NCBI GenBank assembly: GCA_013399015.1
Contig: VWZX01009108.1
Coordinates: forward strand, 1,604,822-1,668,821
Direction: 5' to 3'
DNA from: Galbula dea
Taxonomy: Eukaryota > Chordata > Aves > Piciformes > Galbulidae
DNA length: 64,000 bases
Part shown: positions 13,022 through 26,333 of the stretch, one piece after another
How positions within the stretch are numbered: the stretch's first letter is position 1
Layout: each line of letters begins with the position of its first letter
Notes under the pieces: model-generated
Seen by the model: only the letters and a program-made list of their open reading frames with translations
Told to the model about the DNA's origin: nothing
The model's database searches: none
Program-made: the position numbers and the translations under genes

Positions 13022-16000
13022 ATTATTTTTTATGTCCATATGTCATGTGCCCATTAAAGACAAAAAAAAAAAAAGGCAAAAGAAGATCAAGGAAGAAAAG
13101 TTATTGAATCAAAAGATTATAGTGTGCAGAGATTAACATCTAGATGTGGAATGTTTCTCTTTTGTTCCTGCTGCACATTTATAAATATAACAGTTGATGG
13201 AAGAAGAAATACTTGAGTGGTGTCAAGGTACAATGAGAGTTCTGCAGTGACAAATTATCTTCACATTCTGTATCCTGTTTTCATTATATATATATAAAAA
13301 AAATCTTTACCAGGAAAAGACCTCTTCAAAACTCAAAAGTAAGAGACACAGCTGCCAGTAGCTGCTAGCTTCTCCACTGTAGGCCAACATTCATCACACT
13401 CTGTGTATCACCAGCCAGCAATAAAACCCAACAGGCCTCACTCTGAGCTCATTCCTCAGTAAATCCAAACCACAAGATTATACAAGCATCAGAAGCAAAA
13501 ATATGAACTGTAAGTTTAAACCTAAGCAATGTTTTCTGTGCAAATTCAAAGCCTCAAACACCAACATGAAGAGGGACACAGCTAAGGAGACCAAGCCTGC
13601 CAGATGTAGGCCACCAGCTGTGAACAACAGCAGGAACAGCCACCAAAACACAGGGTGATTCTGTGCTGCTTTTCAGCAGCAGAGCTGTAGAGTTCCTCTT
13701 GAGTGAATGTGTGCAGGTGTTTGCCAACCCCCATGCCCCAGACCATCAGATAACTGCCCTGGGCTGTGAGCAGAGCCTCAAACCACAAGATGCATCACAG
13801 CCAAGGAGACCTATGACCAGAACCTCTCCACTCCCTATTTAAAACCCCATTCAACTGACCTGCAAGCATATGAGTAACTCTATTCATATGAACATAAATT
13901 ACTCAGCAACATGTTTACAGACTCATGCCAATATGCCTTTAAAGCCAGACAGCAAATTCTTCAGAAGCATGCAGGAACAGCAGCAGATCACAGGAGCTTG
14001 GTGTTCAGGGCCTCTGCTTTGGAGCTAACTTACTTCAAAGCTTAATGGAAGATTCCTTTGAAATCCTGGACCCTCATTCACCAAGTCTCAGCTTTAGTCA
14101 AAGACTGAGTCTTCTTTCTAAAGGCCTTGTTTCCCCCCCCCCCAATTATTTCTCCCCCCTTTGCATCAATGAGTTCTTTTTCCCACAATAAGCCAGAACA
14201 GTTTGGGGCTTTGGGTTTTTAATTTTATTTTGATTTCTCTCTTCCCTCCTCCCCACTCCAGCACTGGAATCAAAATAACTTGAGATGGAAAACGTGTGAC
14301 CTCCCAAGCCTTTATTTACAGCATCACAAACCACAAGGGAAGGATCTGTCCAAGCTTTCCAGCTGGAATGGGAACAGCAGGGAAAAACATGCCCTTATTT
14401 TTGCAGCTGTGATATTTAACACAACACAGGGGAGAAGGATGGGGAGGAGGTAGAAGAGTCAGAAGCAGGTTAATGGTGCTGTGGAAACACCAGGTGAAGT
14501 GGTCTCAACCACACAGGTAAGTTCATGTGCTCACATCCTTTCTCCCCAGAAATAAAGAGAGCTTTGCACATGCTAATGTAATCCCAAAACCAGTCTGACT
14601 CTTATTTAATGGGGTTACTTCTTGACTTTGACATCATATAAGGTTGTAAAAGACAACTTCTGGGCTCCACCTGAATCTGTATTAGTGCTGTAATGATCTC
14701 TCTTCATGCCACCCACCCTCAAATTACTATGACAAAGACTTTGTCAAAAACAAGAAGCCCAGAAGCAGCAGAACCTTCCTCAGACATTTAAACAGCACAG
14801 AGAAACACACATGAACAAGGCTTAGATCTATAGAAAGTTACTTGCAGCAGGAAACTGTCAGTTAGTTTGTGGTTACAACCACACCAGTGTCACAGCTCTT
14901 TCCTCTCAGTTAAATACATATGTCCAAACAGTTCCTCCTGCCTGCTGCTTCTATTGTAAAAGAAGAACAACCAGAAGAAAAACTCAGCCATACTTCCACT
15001 AGAAGGTTCCCAGCACCAGAGCATCCAGGAGACTAGCTTTGTGAAGAGGAATCTTTCTGTACTTTTCCAAACATTTATGTCCTAGACTGCCAGGTCTAAC
15101 TCAACTGACCTGTAACTATCTCCTGCTTTTACAAGATCTCATTCCCTCTCCCTTACCTATCAGCAGCTCCCCCCTTCTCCCTGCCTGGCACTGTAACCAG
15201 TGCCACTAAGCCACAACCTTTACATGGAATGCCACAGTTGTACTGCCCATCATGCTGCCCAACAGGGCTCCTCTCCTTGCCAGTCCAAAAGCAGCCATCA
15301 TGCAGCTCTCTGAAGCTTTATTACCTCGATCTAACTCACTGTAAAGGGTTTTGCAGTACTGCCTAGGAAGGATCCAGCACAAGGATAGATCTCTCTGCAT
15401 TCAGTTTCCATAAACCCCTTTCCAAGGGGTACAACTCTCATCTCACAGATCACACAGTAAGTCCCCTGGTGAGTCCAGGATGCAAAAAGTAAGATTCAGC
15501 CCCAATTTGTGTCCATATAAAAGGGCACAGAGCTCTGGAAGGGGAAAAGCTTGTGATGTTATGCAGCCAGGAGTGGAAATGCAACTAAAAATCACAGCCC
15601 AGTGTGGCAGAGGCACAAAGGCAGGTGCTGCAGAAAGGGCATTAGAAGGAATAGGCATTAGAAGGAACCTGTGCTTCCTTTAGAGAGGACACCATACTCC
15701 CCCAGTGATGTGCACTAATTGTTTTGAGGGGACACCACTTCCCCAGTGCATAAGACCTCTGCCCCCAGCTTGCTTCATCTTCTCAGGCTAAGGCACCCTG
15801 CAATTCCACCTGCTTTCACTTCATCTGCCTTCCCCTCTCCTATATATTAGCCTCCTCCCAGGTATGACTAGCAGAAGCAGCCACACTCCTTTGCAGTTTG
15901 GATTCAAAGCCTCCAGGTTTGGAAAACCAAAGGACTGCACAGGGATGCTGACAGAAGAGAGGGGAAAATTACCCAGTGCCTACAGGATTTTCCTGGACAT

Positions 16001-18001
16001 TGCTATTCAGCTTTTAGTTTTCATGAAGGCTGCATTCCCTGCCAAGGTTCCAAACCCATTTTTCTCCCTCTGTTCCTTACCTGCCAACCCAGGGACACTA
16101 GCAGCTCTCCAGTGATGCAAGCCCCAGGGATTAATCTCACTGCAAATACACTTCTGAAGGCACTTTTCCCTCACCTGCCCAGGAAATTAATGACCACTTG
16201 GCTGCCTCTCTTCCCAAGGATTGCCAGCCCTGTGAAATCCTTCAGGCAAGTGAAATGAGTAGAGCCAGAGCCTCAGAGCAAAGCAAAGCCCCAACACTGC
16301 TAAGGATTCCATTTCTTTTTGCTGTTATCACTAATTCAGAGGAATGTGCTCTCCTCTACACCAGCCTACAGGGGAGCAAAGGGGAGTGCATGATCTAAAG
16401 CAAGGGAGGCAAAGCTCCTGGGGCTCAGGAGCATAAATTCACATGGTAATTAATGCCTCTACAAGCATAAACTCCTCTGTTAAAGCTGCTTGTGTTCCCA
16501 GAGAGACCTATCCACAGCAGAAAACAGGCTGCCAGGCTCTCTCCTGAAGAAATCAGGTATCCCACACAGCTCCAAGCCACAGCACTGGGAGCAGCCTACC
16601 CAGGCTGACCCTCAGCCCTGCTAATCCTGAAGAGAGAGGCTTCAGGAAGGGAATTGACATGGGGAATGGTGACGAATTCACTGGGAGCCAATTTCTTGAG
16701 GGGAGATAATGAAGGTATTCAAGTCACCCTGAGTTTTCAGGGATTTCTGGGAAAGATACTGCATGTGAACACAGAGCTGGTGTCACTGTGGTTTCAGTGT
16801 GACTGCTGCAACCCTGAGGTATAAACCCAGAGAAAATGAAAACACATTTCAGTCTGGTAAGGGAAGAGTCTCAGACCCAAACTCATTTATCCTTTTCTCA
16901 GTTTGTTGCTCTTTAAAGTTGCTGTTTTCTCAGCAATTTGTTGCTCTTAAAGCAAAAACCAGCAATTTTTTAGTTTTAGCACCCAACAACAAAACCTCAA
17001 AGTTGCTACACCACAGTATGACTGCAAGGAGAAACACCTGGTGAAGTTAAAAGTTAAAAACACCCTTTCTGACAGAGGGAATAAAAACCCCTGAGTGGCA
17101 AGGAATGCACTGGAAGAAAATAAGAAGATGCAAAACTACAGAGCTCAGTCCAAAGGCTGACACTGCACCTATTGAAAAACTCCTACACTGCCACTTTGTA
17201 GGCAGATTTAACACCATGATAAACATTGCTAGAATTCACAGAGAGGTCTGGTGAGAGCTGGACACATACATACAGAATCCCCAAGCAACACTCCAAAGGT
17301 TACAGCATGAGGGAGCAGCAGGTAGATACACTCATAAAAAGCAGAAAATCTTTTACAATGTACTTGTTAAAAAACACCACAAGGTATTTGCTTCTCCATC
17401 TACATTCTCTACTGGGCAAGCTCTGCATGTCAATCCTCTTGGCAATGCAAAGCAAATTAGAAGTTGAGAGGGAATAAAAAAGTTAGAAGTGAACAGGAAT
17501 GTTATGGCAGTACTAGAGAGGCTGCACAGTGATTATTTCAACAGAAATAAAATGCAAGAAGGTTAAGGGTGTTTTTGGAAGGGAGAGACACACACACAAG
17601 ATTTAAATACACACACAAAAATATATTAATTGCACATCCTGGGCAGCCACTCTCCCTTTGAAAGGTTTTTAAATAGAAAAGGTTGCTGACTGAGCAGAAA
17701 AAGGCAAGGAGCTTGACTGGAGAGGTTTATTATCAATACATGTCTACACAATTTAAACCAAGCATCTCCTCTGACTGCCAAGCCCTTCTCAAAGGCAACT
17801 CACAGCCATTCTACCAGGCTCCATTTTATCACCTTTCCTCCTGAGCACCTATTCAAGTGGAACTCAAGCTAAGGTTAATCCTCTCTCACTACCAGTGAGC
17901 TGCTCTCCATCAGACTCATTACCATTCTCCCTAGTAACATCTAAACGTTTTCTCTCCAATCCAGAAAAGTCAAGCCATCCAGCTGAAATGCCAGAACCTA
18001 C

Positions 18002-18101
18002 CTTCTGAAAACAATCTCTCTAGATGCTTTTGAGTGCAGGAGGGAGTAGACAAAGCATTGCTGAGAAAGGATGTCACTGTCGGTCCACATGTGTCAACAT
18101 C
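18002..18101 (-). other. candidate non-coding (5' UTR) exon, probably PITPNM2
   Basis: On the minus strand a strong pyrimidine tract, TTTTGTCTTTTCTCTAG, precedes 100 nt that end CAGAAG|gtaggt, an excellent donor. The segment begins with an ATG at its second base that opens an eight-codon reading frame closed by TGA. A second ATG starts a frame that stays open to the donor. There is no recognisable protein domain. The position, orientation and size suit an internal 5' UTR exon of PITPNM2, but a lncRNA exon or chance is possible. Confidence 0.4.
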
Positions 18102-20094
18102 CTAGAGAAAAGACAAAACACAGTTGCTTAACTGCCATGCCCGTGGGAAATGGAGAGCAAGACTAAAGCTGCATTATATTCACAGTTCTCCCATGCTAAT
18201 GGCTCCTATGCAAACAACAGAAAGCTACAACATTTGCTAATTGCACATCAGAGTTGCTCTGCAGACATCCCTCCGGTATGGCAGCAATTCAATCCCTGCT
18301 GGTAGGCGGCAATGAGCACCTCAGGGATTTAAAGTGTGTTCCAAGCCATGAGTCATCCTCATCTCCAACTCATGGAAATTCAGAACAAGAACAAAGAGAG
18401 AGAGAGAAGGTAAAAAACCCCCGTGGAGGCATTGCACTGACCACTCACATGCTCCCTCTGTACAACACCACTGACTTCCCCCTAAAGCATTTCCCTTTTA
18501 AACAGGCACTTGAACGATTTCCACGAAGGAGACACCACAGACATCAACCATCCCATCACAGCATTCTTCCAGCCACTGTCCCACATTTGAGGGTGGAAAC
18601 ACAGCTGGAGATGCATTTATTTTATCCTTTCACTCCTGGAGGAGTGAGGAGAACACACCTTGCATGGCTACCACAGAGGACAGGCCTGAGGAAGGGCAAA
18701 GACAGGGCAGGTGAAGCAGCAGCACCCAGAAGGATGGATCTAGCTTCCTTCCCCACACAGCTCTGGAAAGTCAACCCCAGGTAGCCCATTTAAACTTCAT
18801 TCTGCAGCCATCAGCTACCTGCTTTCCCCCAAGGCTGATTTTTGTCAGCAGAGGTGAGGGCCAGAAGGAACTTGTAACCACTACCTGCTGAGCAGCTTAG
18901 GTGGTTTCCTTCATTATGCCAAGCAGGCTGCTGCCCTCCTAAGAGATTCCTTCAGGCAGTCTCATCATTACCTCCAGCCACTGGAAAGGGATTTTAATGC
19001 TGCTTTTAAAGCATTTGGTTTGCACTTTAGGGCACATACACATCCTCCTCTCTTCTTAGATCTCCTCAAGTATATTCAAGTTCCTTTAGGTCTCCTTTAA
19101 TTTCTTGGCTTATCCTTGGTCATCAGCCCCTCCTGTCCTCCAGGCCACGACCAGCCCAGAGCCAAGGGCTCTCAGTAGCATGAGGTCTAACAGGGCAGAT
19201 GGAGAAGGGAAGGCTGGAGTGTTCACAGCCCTTCCCTGACAAGTGACCCATGGGCAGCCAGCACAGCTTTGGGAAGTCAAGAGATCACAAGACAGCTTGG
19301 CTATGTGTGTGGGGAGGACAAGTCCTCAGCAGCTCCCACATGCTCCTGAAAACCACCCTCTCAGATGGAAGCTGCATTTAATTCTCTGAACTCCTCATCA
19401 GCAGAAATACTCCTTCCTTCTTCAGGTCAGGAAGGGCACAGTTGTCCTCCACTGTAGCAGGAGCTGTTTTGCACCACAACATGTAAATCTGGATCTACAT
19501 CCACACACAAAAAAGCATCTACTCAATCAGGACCTGCATCCAAGGTTTAAGAACAGAACCCACAACCAAAAGGGTTATACAAAAAATAAAGCACCAATAT
19601 ACTCTGCTCCCTGCACCAAAGCACCTGAAATGCTTGGAAAAACCCCAGCTAACTGAAGCAGGATATCACAGCTAAAGGTAACAGATTTATGTCTTGCCAA
19701 CAATTTAAAGAGAGCAACCACTCATTACCCCTGCACCTTCTTGTGCAGCAATTTCAAACATAAGAGTGCTTGCCCAGGTCAGCTTCATCCTGGAGGAAAA
19801 GCAAATTGAGTCACATTTCAGGACCATTAATCTCAGAGACCTCACCAAGAGCAAGCAGCCAGACAGCTTAAAAATATATTTAGTCCACAAATGCTTATTA
19901 ACGTCATTGGCTGATTCACAGCTGAGCCACTCACATGGAGCCCAAATGCCACTTCTGCTTTCCCAGCCTGGGCTTAAAACCACTGCAAGAAAAAGTTGAA
20001 AGTGTTGGGCAGCAAGTTGCTTAACCTATCTCCAAACCTGCTGGGATGCAACTATTAGATGTGGAGCTGGAAACGACAGGTCTAGTCTGTAGTC

Positions 20095-20150
20095 CTATAG
20101 AAACAGCATCACGGTTGGAAAGGGCCTTCAGGATCATCAACTGATAGCCC
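20095..20150 (-). mobile_element. CR1 LINE 3' end fragment (short)
   Basis: The stretch with CACGGTTGGAAAGGGCCTTC and AGGATCATCAA resembles the reverse complement of the CR1 3' end (usual form: ATCACAGAATGGTTGGAAGG and onward). It is short and diverged. Confidence 0.55.
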
Positions 20151-23100
20151 TGCACTGCTCTTATCCCTGTGCTGCAGGAGCCTGAGCTGAGCTTTAAAGA
20201 CAAGGAATTCCCATGAGCCAGACCTGGCTCACATACAGCTCTCCACTGGGGACTCAAAGCAGCCACGCCACTTCATGTTGCATCTTCATGTGCACAGCAC
20301 AGAAGAGACACTCCTGCCCCACAGCATTTGCTTCTCTGTGCTAGGCACTTGGGAGTTACACCACCCAGAGTGAAGAACCAACCTGCCCCAACCATCCAGG
20401 ATGGGCTGCAACTCAGTCCTGGCAACACACATACACAGCTGCAGTTATCTTACACACTCACTAGATGCCATTCCTTGATGCCACCCAAATGCAACTGCAA
20501 TGTCCTACAGAGCTGAATCTTAGTTTTCTTTTATTGGCTACCTCTCTTGTTCCCACTATTAATACAGCCAAGAGCAGACCATAAATAAAATGGATTCTGC
20601 AGGCTTACAACAAAATTAACAGTGGAAATCATTACTGCTTTAAAAACTGAAATCAACTGAAGAAAAATATTGGATTACTTGAGAGATGTAAACCTGTGTC
20701 AAGAGTTTGTGTGCATGCTTTAGGGCAAAATTAACCCACTAAATTCCTCAAGACTCCTTTAAGTAGTTAATTTTTGTTCTAGAAAGGGTAACTTAAAGTG
20801 TTTCTTCCCCTGCTGTTATATACAATAAAGCCCAAAGGTTTTTCTCCCTAAATCACCTATTCAAATCAGTATGATGGAAATATTTAAACAGAACCTTTTA
20901 CTCTTGCTTTTGCATGAGCTTTAAAATGCTCTTCCAGGAAAGCAAGTGTCTCATTAGTCCATTTAGCCATTTTATCATTCTGATCTGCAAGTAAACAAGA
21001 ATCCTTTCTTTTTTAAAAGGATTCACTCCATCTCCATGGCCTTTCATCCAATATATACCTAGTCTGATGGAGTCTTACCACTTTCTAAATGCAACAGAAT
21101 AACTCAGTCCTCATTAAGTGCATCAGGATTTGTCAATATCCACTCTGCATTTGTTTTCACAAGCTAGACAAGTTTCTGTAGATGCTGGATAACCTTCTCC
21201 CAAAAGGAACATCCACCATAACCTCTAAATAAAGCAACTCAAAAGCCCAGAGTCAGCCCAGAAACCTGCTCCATTTCATTGAGCTTGCAGAGCAGAGCAC
21301 AGCTCTCAGAATCCAATGAGGTCTGGACCCACAATTTCAGCAGCAGATTCAGTGTCTTGTTGACCCACTGTGGGGTTACCTTGAAAGCCTCTCTGGGTAC
21401 CTATGCAAACCTGGACAAGCAGACACAAAATCTCCTCAGGTGAAGAAAGCAAAGCCTGAAACAGTTATTCCACACAGAAAGCCAGAGTTCTCTACATGTT
21501 TGCTAACAGTCCTGAAATCAAAAGTGATTTAAAAGTAAAAACATCTCTGAACAACAGAAACTGAAAGTATTGTCTTTGGGAAAATGTAAACACCAGCCTG
21601 TTCTCTCCAGTAAACACAAAGTAACAGAGAATTAAAGCAGACTGGGACATTATATGATGTACTTACAAGACTTGTTTTCTGGAATAATCATACACAATTC
21701 ACCCTGACTCTGTTCCCAAGTCATCATTTTTTAAAGCCACTGCAGTTTGCAGAGGTCTCACTGATGCTGTTCTTCATTTACTTATTTTTAGGTATGAGAA
21801 CAGATTAACAGTGCAAAATTTAAACTTAAAAATTGCCAGGTTTAAGCCCTCTTTTAGATTGATACTAGTTCACCCCCTCTGCACTTCAGATACATTTGGG
21901 GAGAAGTGGTAAACAAATGTCCAGTTAAAACTGCTTCTGTTCCAAAATGCCTCTGCTGAAGGGTGAGAGACCTCAGCACTCTTAAACAAGAGACATATTT
22001 GCCCAAAGCAAACCACCAGGAAAAAGCAACTTAACAAAACCACTGAGAAACATCAGTTCATGCAAGAGTTCCCAACAGGCAAGAAGAGCACCCATACTAT
22101 GGGTGATCTGCAAAGAAGAACACTGCCAACTTCCTCCCTTCCTCAAAAGGCTTCCAGGGAAGCACCTCTCCAGGGAAGTCTCTGGGTATCAGAGCAGCTC
22201 AGTACTGAGCCCAGGCACAGCCCACACTTGGCTCTGGAGCAGGACAGCAGGTGATGGCAGGAGGCACATGAAAGCAGACCACAGCTAGCAGCAGATAATA
22301 TTCACAGGCCAAGCAGCTCCTTTTTAGCTCAAATGTTGAAAAGACTCTATTACACTACCAGAACCTGCATTTGCCTTTCCATAGAGGCCCATCAATCCTA
22401 AGATGCCTTCTGCTGGCTTCTGAAGGCTTCTCTGCTTAACTGATGTGTTGCACTCCACTTTCCAGTCCTTCCTCCTAAGTACCATCACTATCACCACTAA
22501 AACACTTTACACTGGTGGGCTGGGGAGGGCTCCCACCTCCCCAGTACCTATGCAAACACACTTGGTGACAACCACAGACCAGAACACACTGACCTTAAAC
22601 CTGAGGTCAGAGTCTTGTCAAGCAACTGAAAGCAGATTCACATGCTGCTTCTGCAGCCAGGGCTACTGACAGCACTATCTTGCAGGGATAAACAAAGGAG
22701 GAAAATTGTTCCTAGCAAACACTGCAACTGTTTTAGCTCAGCTACTGCTTTTACACAATCTGTATTCACAAATACTAAGCCCTAGCAAGTATCAGCTGTG
22801 GTCAAACACTGCATGCCCGTGGTTGGGAAGCATCAGTTTCAGACCACAGATAGTCACAAGACTCCTTTATCCTCAGAGGTGTTTTCTGTTCTATATGAGT
22901 TACTCATCCTAAAATAATAAGGGGATCTAAGTGAGCAACTAAAGAGCAACAAGGCAGAGAGAAAGAAATTAAAAATCCTGAAGAACTCTGTAACTAGAGC
23001 AACAGGCTCCAGGACATGCCAGGAAATTAATCAACATGCAAGGTAAATGCAGCAGTTAACTAGAAAAATATGAGCAGCTTGGAAAGGACCTAGAATATTT

Positions 23101-26100
23101 TCCCCTGACTGATGCTTGTAGCATCTGGACCTTCCAAAGTGCCTCTGAGGTTACATTCCCTAAGGAGCACAGGGTCCTGGCCTCACTGTAAGCAGCCAGA
23201 CCCAAGGGGAAGAGAGAGAAAACAAACAGCAAAATGTTTCCAGAAAGTTGCCTGGGCTCTGGACCTTGCTTTAGCTGTAATGAGCTTCTCATTTTGCAAA
23301 GCTCTCTCCCTCCTTTCTTAAAAGCCATTATTCCCTATTATGAAATGGGAGATTGGGGTGTGACATGTTACAGCACACTCCTCTGATCAGCCTGCAGGAA
23401 AAACACATTCAAAAACCTACACTCTTATCTGCAGCCTTACAAGATTTTAAAGACCCTCACCATCAGGCTGTGTGAAGTGAGGAGACTTCACATTTCACAT
23501 CACACATGGACAGTGGCTGCCTGCTCCTCACACCCTCTAGGACACCTCACCTTCCTGGGCAGAGGAGGACCTCCTGCTTCCACAGTGGGATCCCAGGAAC
23601 TGCAATCAGTCAGACAGAGTCTCTGCAGCCTGCAATTAGGAGACCCTTTCCCCAAAAATTTATTTGAATGCAACCATTTGATTTCTACTACTCTTCAGTC
23701 ACTTCTAGCTAGGCATATTTCTAGCAGAGAACTCTGCTTCAGCCTCCACCTTGCCCCTTTCCCATATAAATGTGGCAATTAGCACAGGGAAAAAAAAAAT
23801 TAGTCAACTATGCAGTCATCTTAAATAAAGCAGCTCAGGAAATAATACAGCATTTAATTGGTACTTGACAGCCAGGGAAGAAACACAGTGACTCAGAAAC
23901 ATGCTTGAAGAGGGTTTGAAATCCATTGGTAGCCCTTGATGGAAGCCTGACCTTGTCAAGAACCCCCCCAATCCATATGAATGCTCAGGACTGTGCTTTC
24001 ATCCTCAGTTCTATCAGAGCATATCTGCTGATCAATGAGGAGTCCCAGGGAAGAGCACTCTGCATTTCAATGTCAGCACAGCAGTACTCTGGTAATGATG
24101 GAAAATATTTACATGTTGCCTCATTGATCATGGGGTTTTCTTTTCCAACCATCTGGCTACTGGGCACTAATATCTTTTTTTAATTGTGTTTTATTTTTGG
24201 GGGGCTTTAAAGAGTTGGGAAGCAGCTCATTTGAATAGCTTCACACCTAGCATCCAGCATTCCACCTGAAGCAGGTTCTGTTATTTTTAACCCAGAACAT
24301 TAGCAATAGCATTAATCAATTTCATCCCATCTCAGGGAAAGGAGGGGGGGAAAAAACCCCAACAATAAACTCATTTCTTAACAAGGACAAAACTAAAACA
24401 ACCACCAAACACCTGTTCCATGCTTACCAGAATGATGTGCCAACTCAGCTACAAGGGCTCCTTTTTAATGTGACTCAAGGGTGTCACCATTTTGACAACA
24501 GATGAGTCAAATGGAAATATGTCACTCACTCTCTGCTTGTTGCCAGCCTCAGGGTAAAAGAGAGCCTGCAAGGGCTGTTTTTTTCCACCTCCAGATGGAA
24601 TACCTTATGATAACTGCAATGCTAAGCCCCTGGGCTCTGGAGTGTGTGCCTGTGTTTATACTGCCTTTAGGAACTGCTCAAGTTCTCCAAGCCAGGCCAG
24701 CTGCTGACACACACACACACTGGAAGGATAAAAGCTTAACCAAGCAGCAGTTAGTCTTGCCTTGCCTTCCCTTGGCAGAGTCCCTGCATCCAGAGACTCT
24801 CCCAGCTCACCCCTGGGTATTGCCTCACCTGGCTGCAACCTCTGACACCCAGCAGGTGCAGAGACACCCATCTGGGCTACACCAAGTACAAACCTGTGCT
24901 GAGAAACTGGGCTGCAACCTCAAGAAAAGAAAACAGCAGCAAAATACCACCTTTCTGCAAGAGGCTCTGAGCACAGCACAAGCAGTTTTAGTTAATTCTT
25001 CCCTCACTGATCCCAGCTTTCCATGTAAAAATGGATTTTACAGGAGCTTCTCTCAATGCATTCTCCTAGGAAGTTTAAGAGCTAGTTAAATAAAATGTGC
25101 AAGGAAGAATGACATCTCCAAGATCTACATGGTGCTGCAAGAGAACTCTGCAGAGTACTTGACAGGAATATGAACAAGGTTGTTCTCAAATAGTTGTCAA
25201 ACTGATTTCAAGGGTTTTATAGCAGCTCCAAACCAGTTTATAATCAGGAGCTGACTCTCCTCCCTGCTGCTGCCATAAAATTGAGTTGGAAGAGTGGGAG
25301 GTCTAAAAGTCAAATTATACTCAGCCTTTAAACCAGGAATAAAAATACTCTCTCAACACAGTTCAGCTGATGATTTTAGTAACAATGTTTAATATAAAAT
25401 ATTACCTCTTCAGCTCTACTTTGGTACAAAACACAAGTTCTGTCAGCAAAATGGCACACAGACAACAAAAGATAGAGCAGGGGAAAAGTACTTTTCTAAC
25501 ATACCTATGTTTGATGCTACAGAGGCTCCATTAGACAAGGAAACCTCTCCTTCATCTCAACCTTTTTCTGCTGGGGCAACCATATGCAGGAGAAGGACAG
25601 AAGAAGGCTGCTAGAAATCAGTTTAGAAGACTCTAGAACTTTGAAAACACTCTCCAGAGTCTTCTCCCCTTCCTCACCCTGACACAGTGATGCTGCATTG
25701 CCAACACTACCATTTCTCTGAGCATCAAGCAGAGACATGCAAGTGTACACCCTCAGCAAGATAAGTCAAAGCATCTCTTGCTCTTCTAAACAAAAATGAC
25801 ACATCCAAACTAGGAAGCCAGAGCAACACACAGAAGCTTGACTAAAAAATTGAATCCTTCACATAGGCTTGCCCAAATATGCTCTTCCCTATCACAGAGG
25901 TAGGGTGTTAGATAAATGTGCCTTTTGGAAAAGCTTATTTATAGGAATGAAATGTAAGCAAAAGACAGCATTACAAATTATTCTGTAGTCCCAAAGCAGA
26001 CAAAAGACACCTTGTGTCCATGCTAAACACATCCTGGAGGATATTTGATGGAAGATGTTTCCCATCTGTTGAAGTTAAAACTCAGGGCAATACTTTACAA

Positions 26101-26209
26101 TGCAGATACTAGTTAGACAAATAACAGGTCCCCAAGAGGCTGGATAAAGGATGCTTAAAAACAAGGGAGAGGGGAAAACAAAACAAGCTAGCTAGTGCCA
26201 AGCCTGACT

Positions 26210-26333
26210 GACTCCAAGAAGCATCTGGACAAGGCCCTCAGGCACATGGTCTAATTCTGGGGGTTGCCCTGTGCAGCCAGGAGTTGGGCTCAGTGATCCT
26301 TGGGAGCCCTTCCAGCTCAGGAGATGCTAGGAT
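26210..26333 (+). mobile_element. CR1 LINE 3' UTR fragment
   Basis: Contains CATCTGGACAAGGCCCTCAG, CAGGAGTTGGGCTCAGTGAT and CCTTCCAGCTCAGGAGATGC, matching the terminal portion of CR1 elements. It is old and diverged, and has lost its terminal octamer repeat. Confidence 0.8.

Larger units (their letters stand above)
1..18001 (-). other. gene-free region, inferred PITPNM2 5' intron (part 1)
   Basis: No coding exon of any family I recognise occurs on either strand. Open frames are short, overlap on both strands and lack splice context. The sequence is mostly unique with simple repeats: (GGGACA)n at 6032-6059, A-runs after G-runs at about 2936, 4475 and 4555, a palindrome at 12955-13021, a 22-bp tandem repeat at 12681-12737 and a short TA run at about 13287. 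The assignment to PITPNM2 is by gene order. Confidence 0.5.

Noticed and set aside
18254..18784. 176-codon plus-strand frame
   Set aside because: Low-complexity His/Arg/Ser translation and no promoter or splice sites; close to the candidate leader exon but on the opposite strand.
24502..25089. 195-codon plus-strand frame
   Set aside because: The translation lacks any family resemblance and runs through a (CA)n repeat; treated as chance.
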